From Symbiodinium natans (Eukaryota > Sar > Dinophyceae > Suessiales > Symbiodiniaceae): a stretch of 64,000 nt of DNA. The notes beneath the pieces were generated by a model. The model made no database searches. It was not told where the DNA came from and saw nothing but the letters and a program-made list of their open reading frames with translations. Each line of letters begins with the position of its first letter. Positions within the stretch are counted from its first letter, which is position 1. A program made the position numbers and the translations under genes. Of this stretch, positions 44,303-54,707 are shown piece by piece. The DNA is taken from the NCBI GenBank assembly GCA_905221605.1, contig CAJNDS010002109.1:103501-167500 (forward strand), read 5' to 3'.

Positions 44303-45472
44303 GTAGTTTAGGGTGGGGTTTAGGGGTTACGGTTTAGTGTTTAGGGTTTAGGGTTTTCCGGTTTAGAGTTTAGGGCTTAGAGTGCGCTGTAAGGTTTATT
44401 AGTAGTTAATGCAGGGTGACTTAAGCACATGTCACCGTTACAGAATCCTAAGAAGTTGCGGATGAGCTCCTTGCCCTAAGCTCCCTAAACCCTACGCCCG
44501 AAACCCGGAACCTCCAAACCTCGTGTCGGAACGCCATAGTTCAGCTCACCATGGTTTAGGAGTTTAGGGGTTTAGGAGCTTAGGAGTCTGTGAAGAATGA
44601 ACGGCTCCCAGGCCTCCACCCTACACTCCCCCAAGACCCTCGACCCCTTCGAACCCGAAACCGCAAATCCCAAACCCCAAACCCAACCGATGGACGTTCG
44701 AAGATGCCAAGGCAATCCTCAGTGCGCTGAGGTCCACTTGACTGGGCCTAAATTCTAAACCCTAAACCCTAAACCCTAAACCCTAAGCCCTAAACCCTAA
44801 ACCCCTCCCCAAACCCTGAGTGCGGTAGACTCGGTAGGGTTCGGACTTGTGGTTTTGTTGCATCTTTCAGATAAGGAATGTGATGTGGATTCCTCTTTCG
44901 TCCTGTGAAAGGGCTCCAACAGTAGCCACCCATATTGCCGGACATGCTCCGATCAGAAAGCTGATACTTTCATTTTCTGGAATGTTCTAGAGAAGGGAAG
45001 CTGATGAGCAAATGAGATAGAGACTCCCCCTAAACCCCAAACCCTGAACCCTAAACCCTAAACCCTAAACCCTAAACCCTAAACCTCTTGGTCCACAACA
45101 GTTTGGCGCTAAAGTAGGTCGAGCAGGGTAACCAGCATTCAGGACAGAACTTCACTCCGATCTCCAGGTTTAGGGTTTAGGGTTTAGGGTTTAGGGTCTA
45201 GGGTTTAGGGTTTAGGGTTTAGGGGTTTATGGTTTAGGGTTGGGTTTTTTGTATTCCCCGGCTTCTGATTGGCATCCTTGGAATCCTGGCAAGCCAGGCG
45301 CATAGGAACAAGAGGGTTCGGTAGGCTAAGTACACCAAGAAACTCCCAGCCCTAAGCCCCACTTTAGACCCTAAACCCTAAACCCTAAACCCTAAACCCG
45401 AAACCCTAAACCCTAAACCCTAAACCCTAAAACCTAAACCCCCAACCCTAAGTATGTCCTCACGCGGCACAG
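44303..45472. other. Repeat-bearing stretch without a firm gene
   Basis: TTTAGGG-like units 44310-44380, CCCTAAA arrays 44755-44810, 45040-45085 and 45365-45445, TTTAGGG array 45168-45240. Short islands at 44690-44755 and 45102-45127 could be exons but are too ambiguous. Confidence 0.4.
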
Positions 45473-48082
45473 TTGCATGCCAGGAAGGCTGCCGTGAACA
45501 AGAACGAAGCTTCGGCGTCTGCCCCAGCAGCAGATCAAAAACCCCAAGCCCAAAAAGCGAGAAACCCTGGGCTTAGGGTTTAGGGTTAAGGGTTTAGGGT
45601 TTAGGGTTACGAAAGCTTTACAAGTAAGCCCGCCTTGAAAAGCCCTGAACCATGACAGCCTAGACTACCCATGAACTCCTAGCTATGCCCTATTGCCTGA
45701 AATCCCAAACTCTAGGACGCGAAGATCGGGAAGCTCAAGCGAACATCCCATGAGCGATTTAGAAGACATGCTAAATGTCCTATGGCCCATCCGATTCCCG
45801 TAATGACTACGCATCATCTATGGCCCAGGGATCGTCAATCGATGTGGGGGGTGATGGAAAATAGGGGTACTCTTTTTCGTCCCTTTACGGGGGTCCTATT
45901 TGGGCTGTAAACGGAGTCCCCCTTTTAGTGAAATACCCATGTCTGCGTCTCTTGTCGGAAGACTAGGCTATCGTCCGAAATGAACGATTTCAGTTGGGAT
46001 GTTCCCCCTTATACTAACAGTCCTTATTAGGGAGTATCATGTGCCCCTTATACTCTCGTCCTCAGTCCTTAATATGGATCACACTTTCCCCCTTTCACTA
46101 ACAGTCCTTAGAAGAGGGGATACTTTATTCCTGATTAAGGACAGTCCTTAATGGGTATTATCATCGGGGATACTATAGTCCTGATTAAGGACTGCTAGTA
46201 TGCGGGGGAACAGGTCCCAAGATAAGAGGTGGCAGCTCCGACATGCTGAGATTCGGGTTTAGGGTTCAGGGTTTGGGGGCTTTTGTAAGGACAATGTGAT
46301 TGTAGGAGGTCTCGACATGAGGGACCCAGTTTCAACGTGTGCTTGTCATAGCAATGTAGTACTCTGCTTCTGCCACCCCCCCCCGAAATCCTAAAACGCC
46401 TAAATCCTACACCCTGATCCCCTTAAACCCTCAAGCCTAAACAATTAAAACCCTAAAGCCCTAACCCTCTCCACTTCTGTGCTGGGATTCGGGGTACTAT
46501 GGCCGTTAGGTTTTTTTGCTCTTTTTTGAATCTAAGTCAAAGATACCAAAAGGGCTTAGGGTTCAGGGTTCCTGGTTTTTTGTTTAGGGGGGCCCCCAGC
46601 CCTCAACCTTTCGACCCTTGGCCGCATTCTGAACTGGAAGGAATCGACTGTCATAGAGGCCCAACAAGAGCCTTAAACAAAGCTCTAAACCCTAAACGAA
46701 GCCCTAATCTAAACACCAAAATAAACCCCTGGCTAAACCCTTCACCCTAAACCCCAAACTCTGAAACCCTAAACCCGCAACCCCCCCCCCCCCTCCCCAC
46801 ACCAGTTAGCTCCCACTGCGTCCGAAACCCTAAACCCTAAACCCAACCCCCAACCCTAAACCCTAAACTCTAAACCCTAAACCCCAAACCCTAAACCCTA
46901 AACTCGATAGCATAGCACAGGTCCAGCGCGATGGTTTGCCCGATGACATCACCATCGTAGGCTGTGTTGGGTCTCAGGTTTAGTAGTCTATGGTTGAGGT
47001 CTTTTGGTTTTGGGGTTTAGGGTTAGGGTTTAGGGTTTAGGGTTTAGGGTTTAGGGTTTAGGGTTTAGGGTTTAGGGTTTGGGGTTTGGGGTTTAGGGTT
47101 GAATGTCCTAAGGTCAGGGTTTAGGCTTGAGGCATGAGGTTTCTTTGGCAAGAGAGCCTGGACCAAGAACTGTAAACCATAAATGGGGATGTCTGACTTT
47201 CGGGGTACCTTAATTGGGGTCCTGGCCATAAAGGAATCCTGCTATTTGGGGTCTATAACCCTAAACCCTAGACCCTAAACCTAAACCCTAAACCCTAAAC
47301 CCTAAACCCGAAACCCTAAACCCTGAACCCTAAACCCTAAACGGGGTTCTCAAGCAAATAGTAGTTTAAGGGACCTGTGGCAGGCCTTGCTACGAGGTTT
47401 AGGGTTTAGGGTTTAGGGTTTAGGGTTTAGGGTTTAGGGATGATCGACTTACTTTGCCCTGAACCTGACTCCGAAACCTTAACACCCTCAACCCTAAACC
47501 CTGAAGCACGCGCCATTGAACCTTAAGCAGCCTCGGCCCCAATCTTCTGCGGACGCCCCACATCCCCATCCCTGAGGTCTTTCGTAAAATTCAAGACTTG
47601 TTTGGAGCCGCTGTTGAGGTCAAAGACCCCAAGACCATGAGACCCTGAGACGCTAAGACCCTGAGACCCTGAGACCCTAAGACCCTAAGTCCGTAGACCC
47701 GAAGACCCCAAGACCCCAAGACCCTAAGACCCTAAGACACTAGTGATGAGACCCGTAGACGGCTGAGATGTTCGGTGGCCGCTCTATCTTTGGCGCTAAC
47801 TCCCAACCCACAGCCATAAACTTGAAAAATGAAGCCCGAAACCCTAAACCAAACCCAAGCCCCTAAGCCCCTCAACCCCTAAACCCTAAGCCGGATCAGA
47901 AAACCCGCGAGAAGGTTGAGTTACCGCACATTTACTTTCCTTTGCGCCTGATCTTCGGGGTGTTGGAGAGCGAAAACAGCTCTGGCTGCTGTGACGTGTT
48001 GGACTGGTGCGTGGAACCAAAATGCCAAGTCATCGTGACAGATTTTGGCGATGTTGCAGATGCAGGGGCAAGGCTTCCGCAG
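45473..48082 (+). CDS. Unknown protein, five-exon model
   Basis: Exons 45473-45577, 46921-46977, 47365-47396, 47531-47618 and 47891-48082 keep one frame through four junctions (phases 0, 0, 2, 0). Donors are GTTTAG three times and GTCAAA; the last is GC or GT within a family A fragment. Pieces read LHARKAAVNKNEASASAPAA, VQRDGLPDDITIVGCVGSQ, FKGPVAGLAT, LLRTPHIPIPEVFRKIQDLF and VELPHIYFPLRLIFGVLESE, then CDVLDWCVEPKCQVIVTDFG. The last exon is the longest ordinary exon of the window (64 codons). No domain was recognised. Introns contain CCCTAAA-like arrays before acceptors; the one at 47619-47890 uses a GACCCTAA variant. Confidence 0.5.
45994..46220. mobile_element. MITE-like element, family B (long or nested copy)
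   Basis: Begins TTGGGATGTTCCCCCTTATA and ends GGGGGAACAGGTCCCAA. Inside, TAACAGTCCTTA-type and ATTAAGGAC-type words occur several times, suggesting two copies nested or duplicated. Confidence 0.6.
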
Positions 48083-48084
48083 GC

Positions 48085-48155
48085 GAATACTGTACTTACT
48101 TATCAGCCCCCTGAGGGCTCTAAATCAGTTATAAGTATATGTAGACTAATAATTA
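48085..48155. mobile_element. Family A fragment at the end of an exon
   Basis: ATACTGTACTTACTTATCAGCC and CAGTTATAAGTATATG match internal family A words. It starts within three bases of the 47891-48082 exon and could provide its donor GTACTT. Confidence 0.4.
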
Positions 48156-48220
48156 GGTGACCTGCCGTTTGCGTATTTGGTTTTAGCCCGCGCAAAGTTG
48201 CTTGGAAAAGAACATCCCTA

Positions 48221-48405
48221 AACCCTAAGCCCTAAGCCCTAAGCCCTAAGCCCTAAGCCCTAAGCCCTAAGCCCTAAGCCCTAAACCCTAAACCCTAAAC
48301 CCTAAACCCTAAACCCTAAACCCTAAACCCTAAACCCTAAACCCTAAACCCTAAACCCTAAACCCTAAACCCTAAACCCTAACCCTAAACCCTAAACCCT
48401 AAAGC
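48221..48405. repeat. (CCCTAAG)n passing into (CCCTAAA)n
   Basis: Nine CCCTAAG units followed by about 17 CCCTAAA units. It precedes the exon at 48431. Confidence 0.88.
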
Positions 48406-48430
48406 ACTCTTGGTCTCGGGAGCTGTCCAG

Positions 48431-50634
48431 GTGCAGACAGCTTCGAGCGGCTCGAGGACGACTTCGAGCGCCAGCCGCTGTCAGGCCTGTGGTGAGTTGA
48501 GGGTTTAGGGTTTAGGGTTTAGGGTTTAGGGTTTAGGGTTTAGGGTTTAGGGTTTAGGGTTTAGGGTTTAGGGTGTAGGGTTTAGGGTGTAGGGTTTAGG
48601 GTTTAATTGGGGTTTTAGGGTTTTGGGGTTTTTGGGGTTTAGGGTTCACGGGTTGAGGGTTTAGGGTTTAGGGTTGAGGGTTTAATTTGGGTTCAGGGGT
48701 TTTGGGGTTTAGGGTTTAGGGTTCAGCGTTGAGGGTTGAGGTTTAGGGTTTAATTAGGGTTTGGGGGTTCTGGGGTTTAGGGTTTGAGGGTTTAGGGTTG
48801 AGGCTTTTGAGCTTAGGGTTTAGGGTTAGGGCTCAGGGTTTAGGAGTTTAGGGGTTTAGGGGATTAGGGTTTAGGTCCGACATGATGTTCTTTTCTCGGG
48901 GGAGGAGGGGAGTTTAAGGTTGAGACCGCAACCCCAAAGCCCCAGAAGCTCTGAATTTTGAAGTCCTCTTGCCCCGAAAGCCCTAAACACCTGAACAAGC
49001 ACCCTAAACCCTTTACAGTAAACCCTGAAGCCCTAACGCCTAAAGCCTCAACCCCCAACCCTCAACTCCAAAGCCCTAAAAGCCCTAAAAGCCCTAAACG
49101 CCCTAAAAGCCCGAAAAGCCCTAAAAGCCCTAAAAGCCCTAAAAGCCCTTAAAAGCCCTAAAAGCCCTAAAAGCCCTAAAAGCCCTAAAAGCCCTAAAAG
49201 CCCTAAAACCCTGAAACCCCTAAGAGCCCCTAAAAGCCCTAAAAGCCCCTAAAAGCCCCTAAAAGCCCCTAAACGCCCTAAACCCTGAAACCCCTAAAAG
49301 CCCAAAAAGCACCTAAAAGCCCCCTAAAAGCCTAGAACCCTAAACCCGAACCTTAAAACCCTAAGCCCTAAACCCCACAAGCCTTAAAAGCAGCCTCGGA
49401 GGCTCCGGAGACTCCGCGCACTTCTGGCTAGAGAAGCTAAAGGTGCGACCGAGTTGTGAGGGTTTTTGAGGGGTTTTTGAGGGGTTTTTGAGGGGTTTTT
49501 GAGGGGTTTTTGAGGGGTTTTTGAGGGTTTTTGAGGGTTTTTTGAGGGTTTTTTGAGGGTTTTTTGAGGCTTTTTTGAGGCTTTTTTGAGGGTTTCTGAG
49601 GGTTTTCAGGGTTTTGAGGATGTTGAGGGAGGCGAGGGACTTGAGGGGGGAGAGGGGTTGAGGGTTTTAGGGTTGCAAGGTTTTGTATTTTTCGCGTTCA
49701 GTATTATTTTTATGATGAATGCTACGATTTATGTTTTTTTGCCTGTAAGGATTAGGGGTAGTACCCTTCTTCCCTTTCTTTGGGTCAAGACCCCTTAGGA
49801 TTTCTTTTCAAACCTGCGCCAACAACAAGAGGATGCCGCGTTTCTGCTAGGTTACTCCCTAAACCCTAAACCCTAAACCCTAAACCCTAAACCCTAAACC
49901 CTGGGGAGCCAAGGCATGTTGGTTGGTGCGCTTCGCGTCCGCGCTGGTGGTTTCGGGTTTAGCGATCTTGGGAAGTGATCCCTACTTGGAGGTTCGTGGT
50001 ACTTAGTAGGAAAATTGCACTGACAATATAACCCACTTATAAGCCCCTTAAGTGCTCTAAGTATGGTTATAAGTACAGTTATAAGTACAGTTGTAATTGG
50101 TTAAGAAGTACCATGAACCTGCAAGTAGACGCTGTGTGCTTCAGACTTTAGATACAGGGTGTCCCGAACATGAGTCAGATTTTTCAGGGCAATCCTATCC
50201 CCCTTCGCCCTAAACACTAAACCCCGAAACCCTAAACCCTAAACCCTAAACCCTAAACCCTAAACCCTAAACCCTAAAACCTAAACCCTAGACCCTAAAC
50301 CGCACCTAGAAGCCAGCACTTTTCAGTGCTCCAGGGTTTGGTGTTCAGGGCTTAGGGATGAAACCCTCCAACCCTCAGTCCCTCGTCCCCAAAACCCTCA
50401 GCCCTAGACCCCCCAAACGCTCAAGGTTAGAGTTTAGGGTTTAGGGTTTAGGCTTAGGGTTTAGGGTTTAGGGTTTAGGGTTTAGGGTTTAGGCTTTAGA
50501 GCTGAACTCCTAAACCCCACACCCCTAAACCCTATAACCACTCTAACCCGATAGCCCCACAGGTCGTCAACCTTGACGGCGCCAACCAAGACTCCTGCGC
50601 CGCCCCCAGCAGCTTCTGCGCTTACTTCGCCTAG
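48431..50634 (+). CDS. Unknown protein, four-exon model with terminal stop
   Basis: Exons 48431-48491, 49394-49442, 49914-49949 and 50563-50634 join in frame at three junctions (GTGAGT, GTGCGA and GTTTCG donors; CCAG, GCAG, CAAG and ACAG acceptors). Pieces read ADSFERLEDDFERQPLSGL, LGGSGDSAHFWLEKLK, ACWLVRFASALV and VVNLDGANQDSCAAPSSFCA. In the last exon 20 of 23 codons end in C. The TAG stop overlaps the first TAGGG of the following array; splicing at GTTTAG two bases later is an alternative. No domain recognised. Confidence 0.52.
48495..48870. repeat. TTTAGGG array with variants after the GTGAGT donor
   Basis: Twelve or so perfect TTTAGGG units then TGTAGGG, TTTTGGGG, TTTAATTGGG variants repeating with a longer period of about 60-70 bp. 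Confidence 0.75.
49075..49330. repeat. (CCCTAAAAG)n nine-base array
   Basis: About 25 units of CCCTAAAAG with CCCCTAAAAG variants, immediately upstream of an exon. Confidence 0.85.
49455..49600. repeat. (TTTTTGAGGGG)n eleven-base array
   Basis: About twelve units of TTTTTGAGGGG to TTTTTTGAGGG. It takes the donor-side position of a TTTAGGG array after the exon ending 49442. Confidence 0.85.
49981..50128. mobile_element. MITE-like element, family A (complete copy)
   Basis: CCTACTTGGAGGTTCGTGGTACTT pairs with AAGTACCATGAACCTGCAAGTAG. It lies in the intron before 50563. Confidence 0.68.
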
Positions 50635-50693
50635 GGTTTAGGGTTTAGGGTTTAGGGTTTAGGGTTTAGGGTTTAGGGTTTAGGGTTTAGTTG

Positions 50694-50752
50694 AACTTTA
50701 GACTGATGTAGTAGGAATATTGAAGTTTAACCTTTGTTCCCCCTGGGTTATT
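50694..50752. repeat. Dispersed repeat I, copy 2
   Basis: TTGAACTTTAGAC, TAGTAGGAATATTGAAGTTT and CCTTTGTTCC correspond to words at 29907-29975. Confidence 0.4.
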
Positions 50753-51796
50753 GGAGGAGTAAGTCTGTCCAAGCCGGGCTGTGGGCTTGGGATGTTTCGA
50801 GCTTAGGGTTTCGGGTTTAGGGTTTAGGGTTAAGGGTTTAGGGCTTGGGGCTTAGGGTTTAGGGTGCAGGGTTTGCGGTTCTAGGGTTAGGTAGGGTTCT
50901 ATGGGGCTTAGGGATATTTTGCGCCACGGGCTTAGGTTCGAGACGTGTAGGATCGTACAGCGCTTTGAAGGGTTCAGGGACGTTTCGGGCTGTAGGGTCT
51001 CAGGGTCTCAACTCCTTGGTAGATGCTCTTAGGGTCTTAGGGTCTTAGAGGGTGCTGGGAGTTCTATTCCTTTAAGAGTGTTCTAGAATTATAGGGTTCA
51101 AGGGGGGGTAGGTAACCCAAGGTACTCCCCAAGGCTCCCGAGCTTCCCTCAGGTTGCCTAGGTAGCTTCCCCCCTTTTGAAACCCCCCCCTCCCTTAAGA
51201 ACCCTTTAAGAGTGTTATAGAATTGTAGGGTTTAGGGTTTAGGGTTTAGGGTTTAGGGTTTAGGGTTTAGGGTTTAGGGTTTAGGGGTAGGTAACCCAAG
51301 CTCTCTTTGAACCCCCCTTAAGAAGCCTACAGGAGTGTGGCCTCGCACCCCAGAGCCCCCTTTCAAGCCCCCTTTGAAGGGCGTAAGGGTTGAAAAACTT
51401 GGGGTTTAGGGTTTGGGTTTAGGGTTTGGGGTTTGGGCTTGGGGTTTAGGGGTTTTGTTACGGTTGAAAGAGGTTAAGTTTTCAGGGTTGAGGGTCGAGG
51501 GAATCGCCCTTTGAGGTTCCAAGATGCTCATCGAAGCAAGCAGGCAGGGCAGGGCTTCCTTCTATTTTTTTGTTTGCGGCGGTTTAGGGTTTAGGGTTTA
51601 GGGTTTAGGGTTTAGGGTTTAGGGTTTAGGGTGGGGCGGGTGGGGGCGTTAGAGGTTCAAGAGCTTAGTTTATCAAGGTTACCCTAGAACCCCAGACCCT
51701 GAAGCCAGCGCCAGCTAAAATCGTTCACTTTTTTTGAACCAAAGACGACGTGTTGAGAAGCTTTCCCTCGACCTGCGCCTATGTAGTTATTGTAAA

Positions 51797-51893
51797 CGCT
51801 TGCGCTCGCGGCAGCCGGGCCGGCCCAACGCGTGGTGTAGCGTGCCCGTCGCAGACGAAGGAAAGCCCAAAGTCATGTGTCGCTTGGTGCAGC
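51797..51893. repeat. Dispersed repeat, copy 2 (partner of 20040-20132)
   Basis: GGCCCAACGCG, GCAGACGAAGGAAAGCCC and GTCATGTGTCGCTTGGTGCAG match the first copy with small indels. Confidence 0.5.
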
Positions 51894-52699
51894 GCCACAC
51901 ACCTCATGAGTAGGAGAGCTCGGGGTGGTCCCAGAAGGGCGTTCCAGCAAAGGTTCCCAGGAAAGCTTGCAGGGAGGGTCTGAGGGGAGGGGGTTTTCAG
52001 GCAGCCAGTAGGGTCTATTCTTGTGCAACTTCAAGCAGCCACACACGTCAGGAGTTTTTGGGGACAAGTCTGGGGGACCACAAGTCTGGGGAAGGGAGAG
52101 GGGAAGGAAACCAGAGCTTGGTTTGCTTGTTCCAGACGCCTCTCGGCCGGGATTCGAGGCGAATCTCAACCAACCCCTGATCATCTAAACCCCCAAGAAA
52201 CCCGAACCTTGGGCTAGATCTTGAAGCTTCAAGCGGAAGTATTGGAGATTGATGGGTCATGGAGGTTCTCGGGCATTGCCTGGGCCAGGGTGGGTTTGGG
52301 TGTTGATTTGAGGTAGGGTTTATATATTCATGTAATAAGTACTGGTGAGTGTCTAAAGGGCTCCTTATAAGTATTGGTGAGTGTATATCTGGGCCCCCGA
52401 AGCCCCGAAACCCTTAAACCTTTTTTGTGGAGGACCGACGACGTGGAAGCAGCCGAGCTCGGAACCCAGCCTGCCTAAGGTTTTGGGTACAGTGTTTATA
52501 GGCTTTAGGGTTTAAAGGCTTAGGGTTTAGTGGAGGGATACAAAGGCAAAGGCCACGCGCGTGAAGAGAAACATAGCATGACAAAGAGGCCCAGGGTTGC
52601 CCCGCGCGAAGGAAAGCAGCAGATGACAGCCACGTACTTCTTGAGGTGGCATGGGCCCTGCGAGCCTGCCATAGGGTGGCGCCTTCGCACCTACCCCCC

Positions 52700-52985
52700 T
52701 TACCCCCCTAAACCCTAAACCCCAAACCCTAAACCCTAAACCCTATAAACCCTATAAACCCTATAAACCCTATAAACCCTATAAACCCTATAAACCCTAT
52801 AAACCCTTCAAACCCTATAAACCCTATAAACCCTAAAACCCTAAAACCCTAAAAACCCTAAAAACCCTAAAAACCCTAAACCCTAAACCCTAAACCCTAA
52901 ACCCTAAACCCTAAACCCTAAACCCTAAACCCTAAACCCTAAACCCTAAACCCTAAACCCCAAACCTAAACCCTAAACCCTAAAC
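52700..52985. repeat. (CCCTATAAA)n and CCCTAAA array
   Basis: Ten nine-base CCCTATAAA units, then CCCTAAAA and CCCTAAAAA steps, then about 16 CCCTAAA. Another block-sorted array. Confidence 0.87.
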
Positions 52986-53357
52986 CCCCCTTGCCCTGGC
53001 ACCCCCTTCTTCCCTCCCTGGCTGTCCCCCTTCTCTCCACTTCCTCTCCTTTCTCCCCTCTTTCCCTTCTCCTGTTGCCCTCGTCGTGGTCGTGGCTTGG
53101 TTTCCGGGTTTTAGGGTTTCGGGGTTTACGGCTCGGGCTTTAAGAGCTCTAGGGTTGCAAGGCTCGGGGTTTAGGGCTCAGCGCACAACCATATGCATTA
53201 ACCCTGCTACCTGGAACTGCGTGAGCCAACCGGGCACCCAAGCCCAAACCCCAAGAATTCCAAAGCCCTAACTTCTAAAACCCTGAACCCAAAACCCCAA
53301 GCCCTAAGCCCCCAAAACCCCAAACTTCACAAACCGCCAAGCCCCCTAAGAGCTCAG

Positions 53358-53692
53358 GTTCTGGCTCAACAAGTGCCGGAAGCTGAAGTTGCAACCAACG
53401 GCCGAGGCTTCGGGTGTTGGGGTTTCATGTAGGGTTTAGGGTTTAGAGTTTAGGGTTGAAGGTTGAGGGTTGAGGATTTAGGCTTTTGGGGTTTAAGGTT
53501 TTCCGGTGATGTGGCACAGAAGCTGTGAAGGTTGGGATGCAGACTAGCTTCGACGAAAGGTTCGTGAAATGCGAAGCAGCCATGGCCCGACTGTGGGGCC
53601 ATCACGCCGTCTCAGGCAGCATAGCCACCCTGACCTATTCGTTCGACTTCATCCGTCCTGTAGTTGATAAGGGCTTCCTTCAAAAGCTTTGA
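53358..53692 (+). CDS. Unknown protein, last two exons
   Basis: Exon 53358-53413 (FWLNKCRKLKLQPTAEAS) has a CTCAG acceptor and GTGTTG donor. Exon 53520-53692 begins after GGCACAG and continues in frame as AVKVGMQTSFDERFVKCEAA, MARLWGHHAVSGSIATLTYS, FDFIRPVVDKGFLQKL to TGA 53690-53692. The 106-nt intron (53414-53519) holds TTTAGGG-like units. Adjacency, canonical splice sites, frame agreement and a clean stop make this one of the better gene models. Family not recognised. A C14 homopolymer downstream (53710-53724) is an assembly risk. Confidence 0.55.
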
Positions 53693-53917
53693 TGGTACGC
53701 CGGGCAACCCCCCCCCCCCCCCCCAAAAGGGCCGACCCCCCCCACCCCGCCCCCCCAGACCGTTTCGTGGAGTCCGGCTTGGTGCCTCCCTCAATTCGGG
53801 TTTACGGTTTAAAGGTTTTGGGTGCCCAAAACCCAAAAGCCCTGGACACTGCCAATGACATTGGGCCCTACAAACCTCCAAAGGGCTACCCCCCAGCCAT
53901 CTCAGACCTAATGTAAG

Positions 53918-54013
53918 ACTTCGAGGTTCATGGTACTGAATAACCCAACAAGCACTGTACTTCTAGCCCAACTATAACCATGTTAGGGTACTTCAGGGGC
54001 TCATGCCAAGTAG
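53918..54013. mobile_element. Family A element, degraded
   Basis: GACTTCGAGGTTCATGGTACT at the left, ACTGTACTTCTAGCCCAACT inside, and GCCAAGTAG at the right. The right inverted repeat is shortened. Confidence 0.5.
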
Positions 54014-54071
54014 GGAATATCTGGGAGGTTTTAGGGATGACTACGAACCCGGGTGGCGCTGGGGCTGCCAG

Positions 54072-54111
54072 GCCTTCATAGCCTTGATCGATTTGACGAC
54101 AAGGCCCGGCG
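54072..54111 (+). CDS. Candidate coding exon
   Basis: CTGCCAG acceptor, frame AFIALIDLTTRPG, donor GTTACT. TTTGGGG and TTTAGGG units follow. Confidence 0.35.
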
Positions 54112-54330
54112 GTTACTTGGCGTTTGGGGTTTGGGGTTTAGGGTTTAGGGTTTCGGGTTCTTGGTGGTTGGGGTACTGGGGTTTTAGATCCAAGGTCCTG
54201 AAGGCTTCCGTAACATGGGCCCCACCCAGAGTAACCCCCAGCACCCGAAAGCCTAAACCCGAAACCCCAAACCTTTCAAAAGGGGAGATGTGCGCTAAGC
54301 TTCGAAGCCCACGGCTCCTCACAACTAGTT

Positions 54331-54372
54331 GCACTTGGAGGTTCAGGGTACTTATAGCTCCAACTATGATGG
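54331..54372. mobile_element. Family A fragment (left end)
   Basis: GCACTTGGAGGTTCAGGGTACT followed by TATAGCTCCAACTATGATGG; it is cut off by a TTTAGGG array. Confidence 0.45.
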
Positions 54373-54707
54373 GGTTTAGGGTTTAGGGTTGAGGGTTTAG
54401 GGTGCTTACAACCAGATGCCCGCGACATGGCACGATGAACCAGACCCCGTTTGCACCAGAGACGACGCTGATGTCTGGACCAGCATGTGCTTGTCTAGCA
54501 ACTCACAGCCCCCAGCTTGAGATGGTGATATAAGAGCCAAGAAGGATTTAGTGGAGACCCTGGACCACAGACCCTCAGCCCGAAACCGTAAACCCCCAAA
54601 ACCCCGTAGCCCCTAACGAATCGATCCTAGCCCCTGAACCCTAAACCCTAAACCCTAAACCCTACACCCCAAACCCTAAACCTTATAGATTTTGTGTAGT
54701 CTTCCAG

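Larger units (their letters stand above)
50753..53357. other. Stretch without supported exons
   Basis: TTTAGGG arrays at 51230-51285 and 51580-51632, a local duplication (51061-51125 resembles 51200-51300 around TTTAAGAGTGTT.TAGAATT), dispersed repeat copy 51797-51893, a family F fragment (52330-52395), the 52700-52985 array and a C/T-rich tract 53000-53090. Open frames at 51750-52260 show no splice or domain support. Confidence 0.4.
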
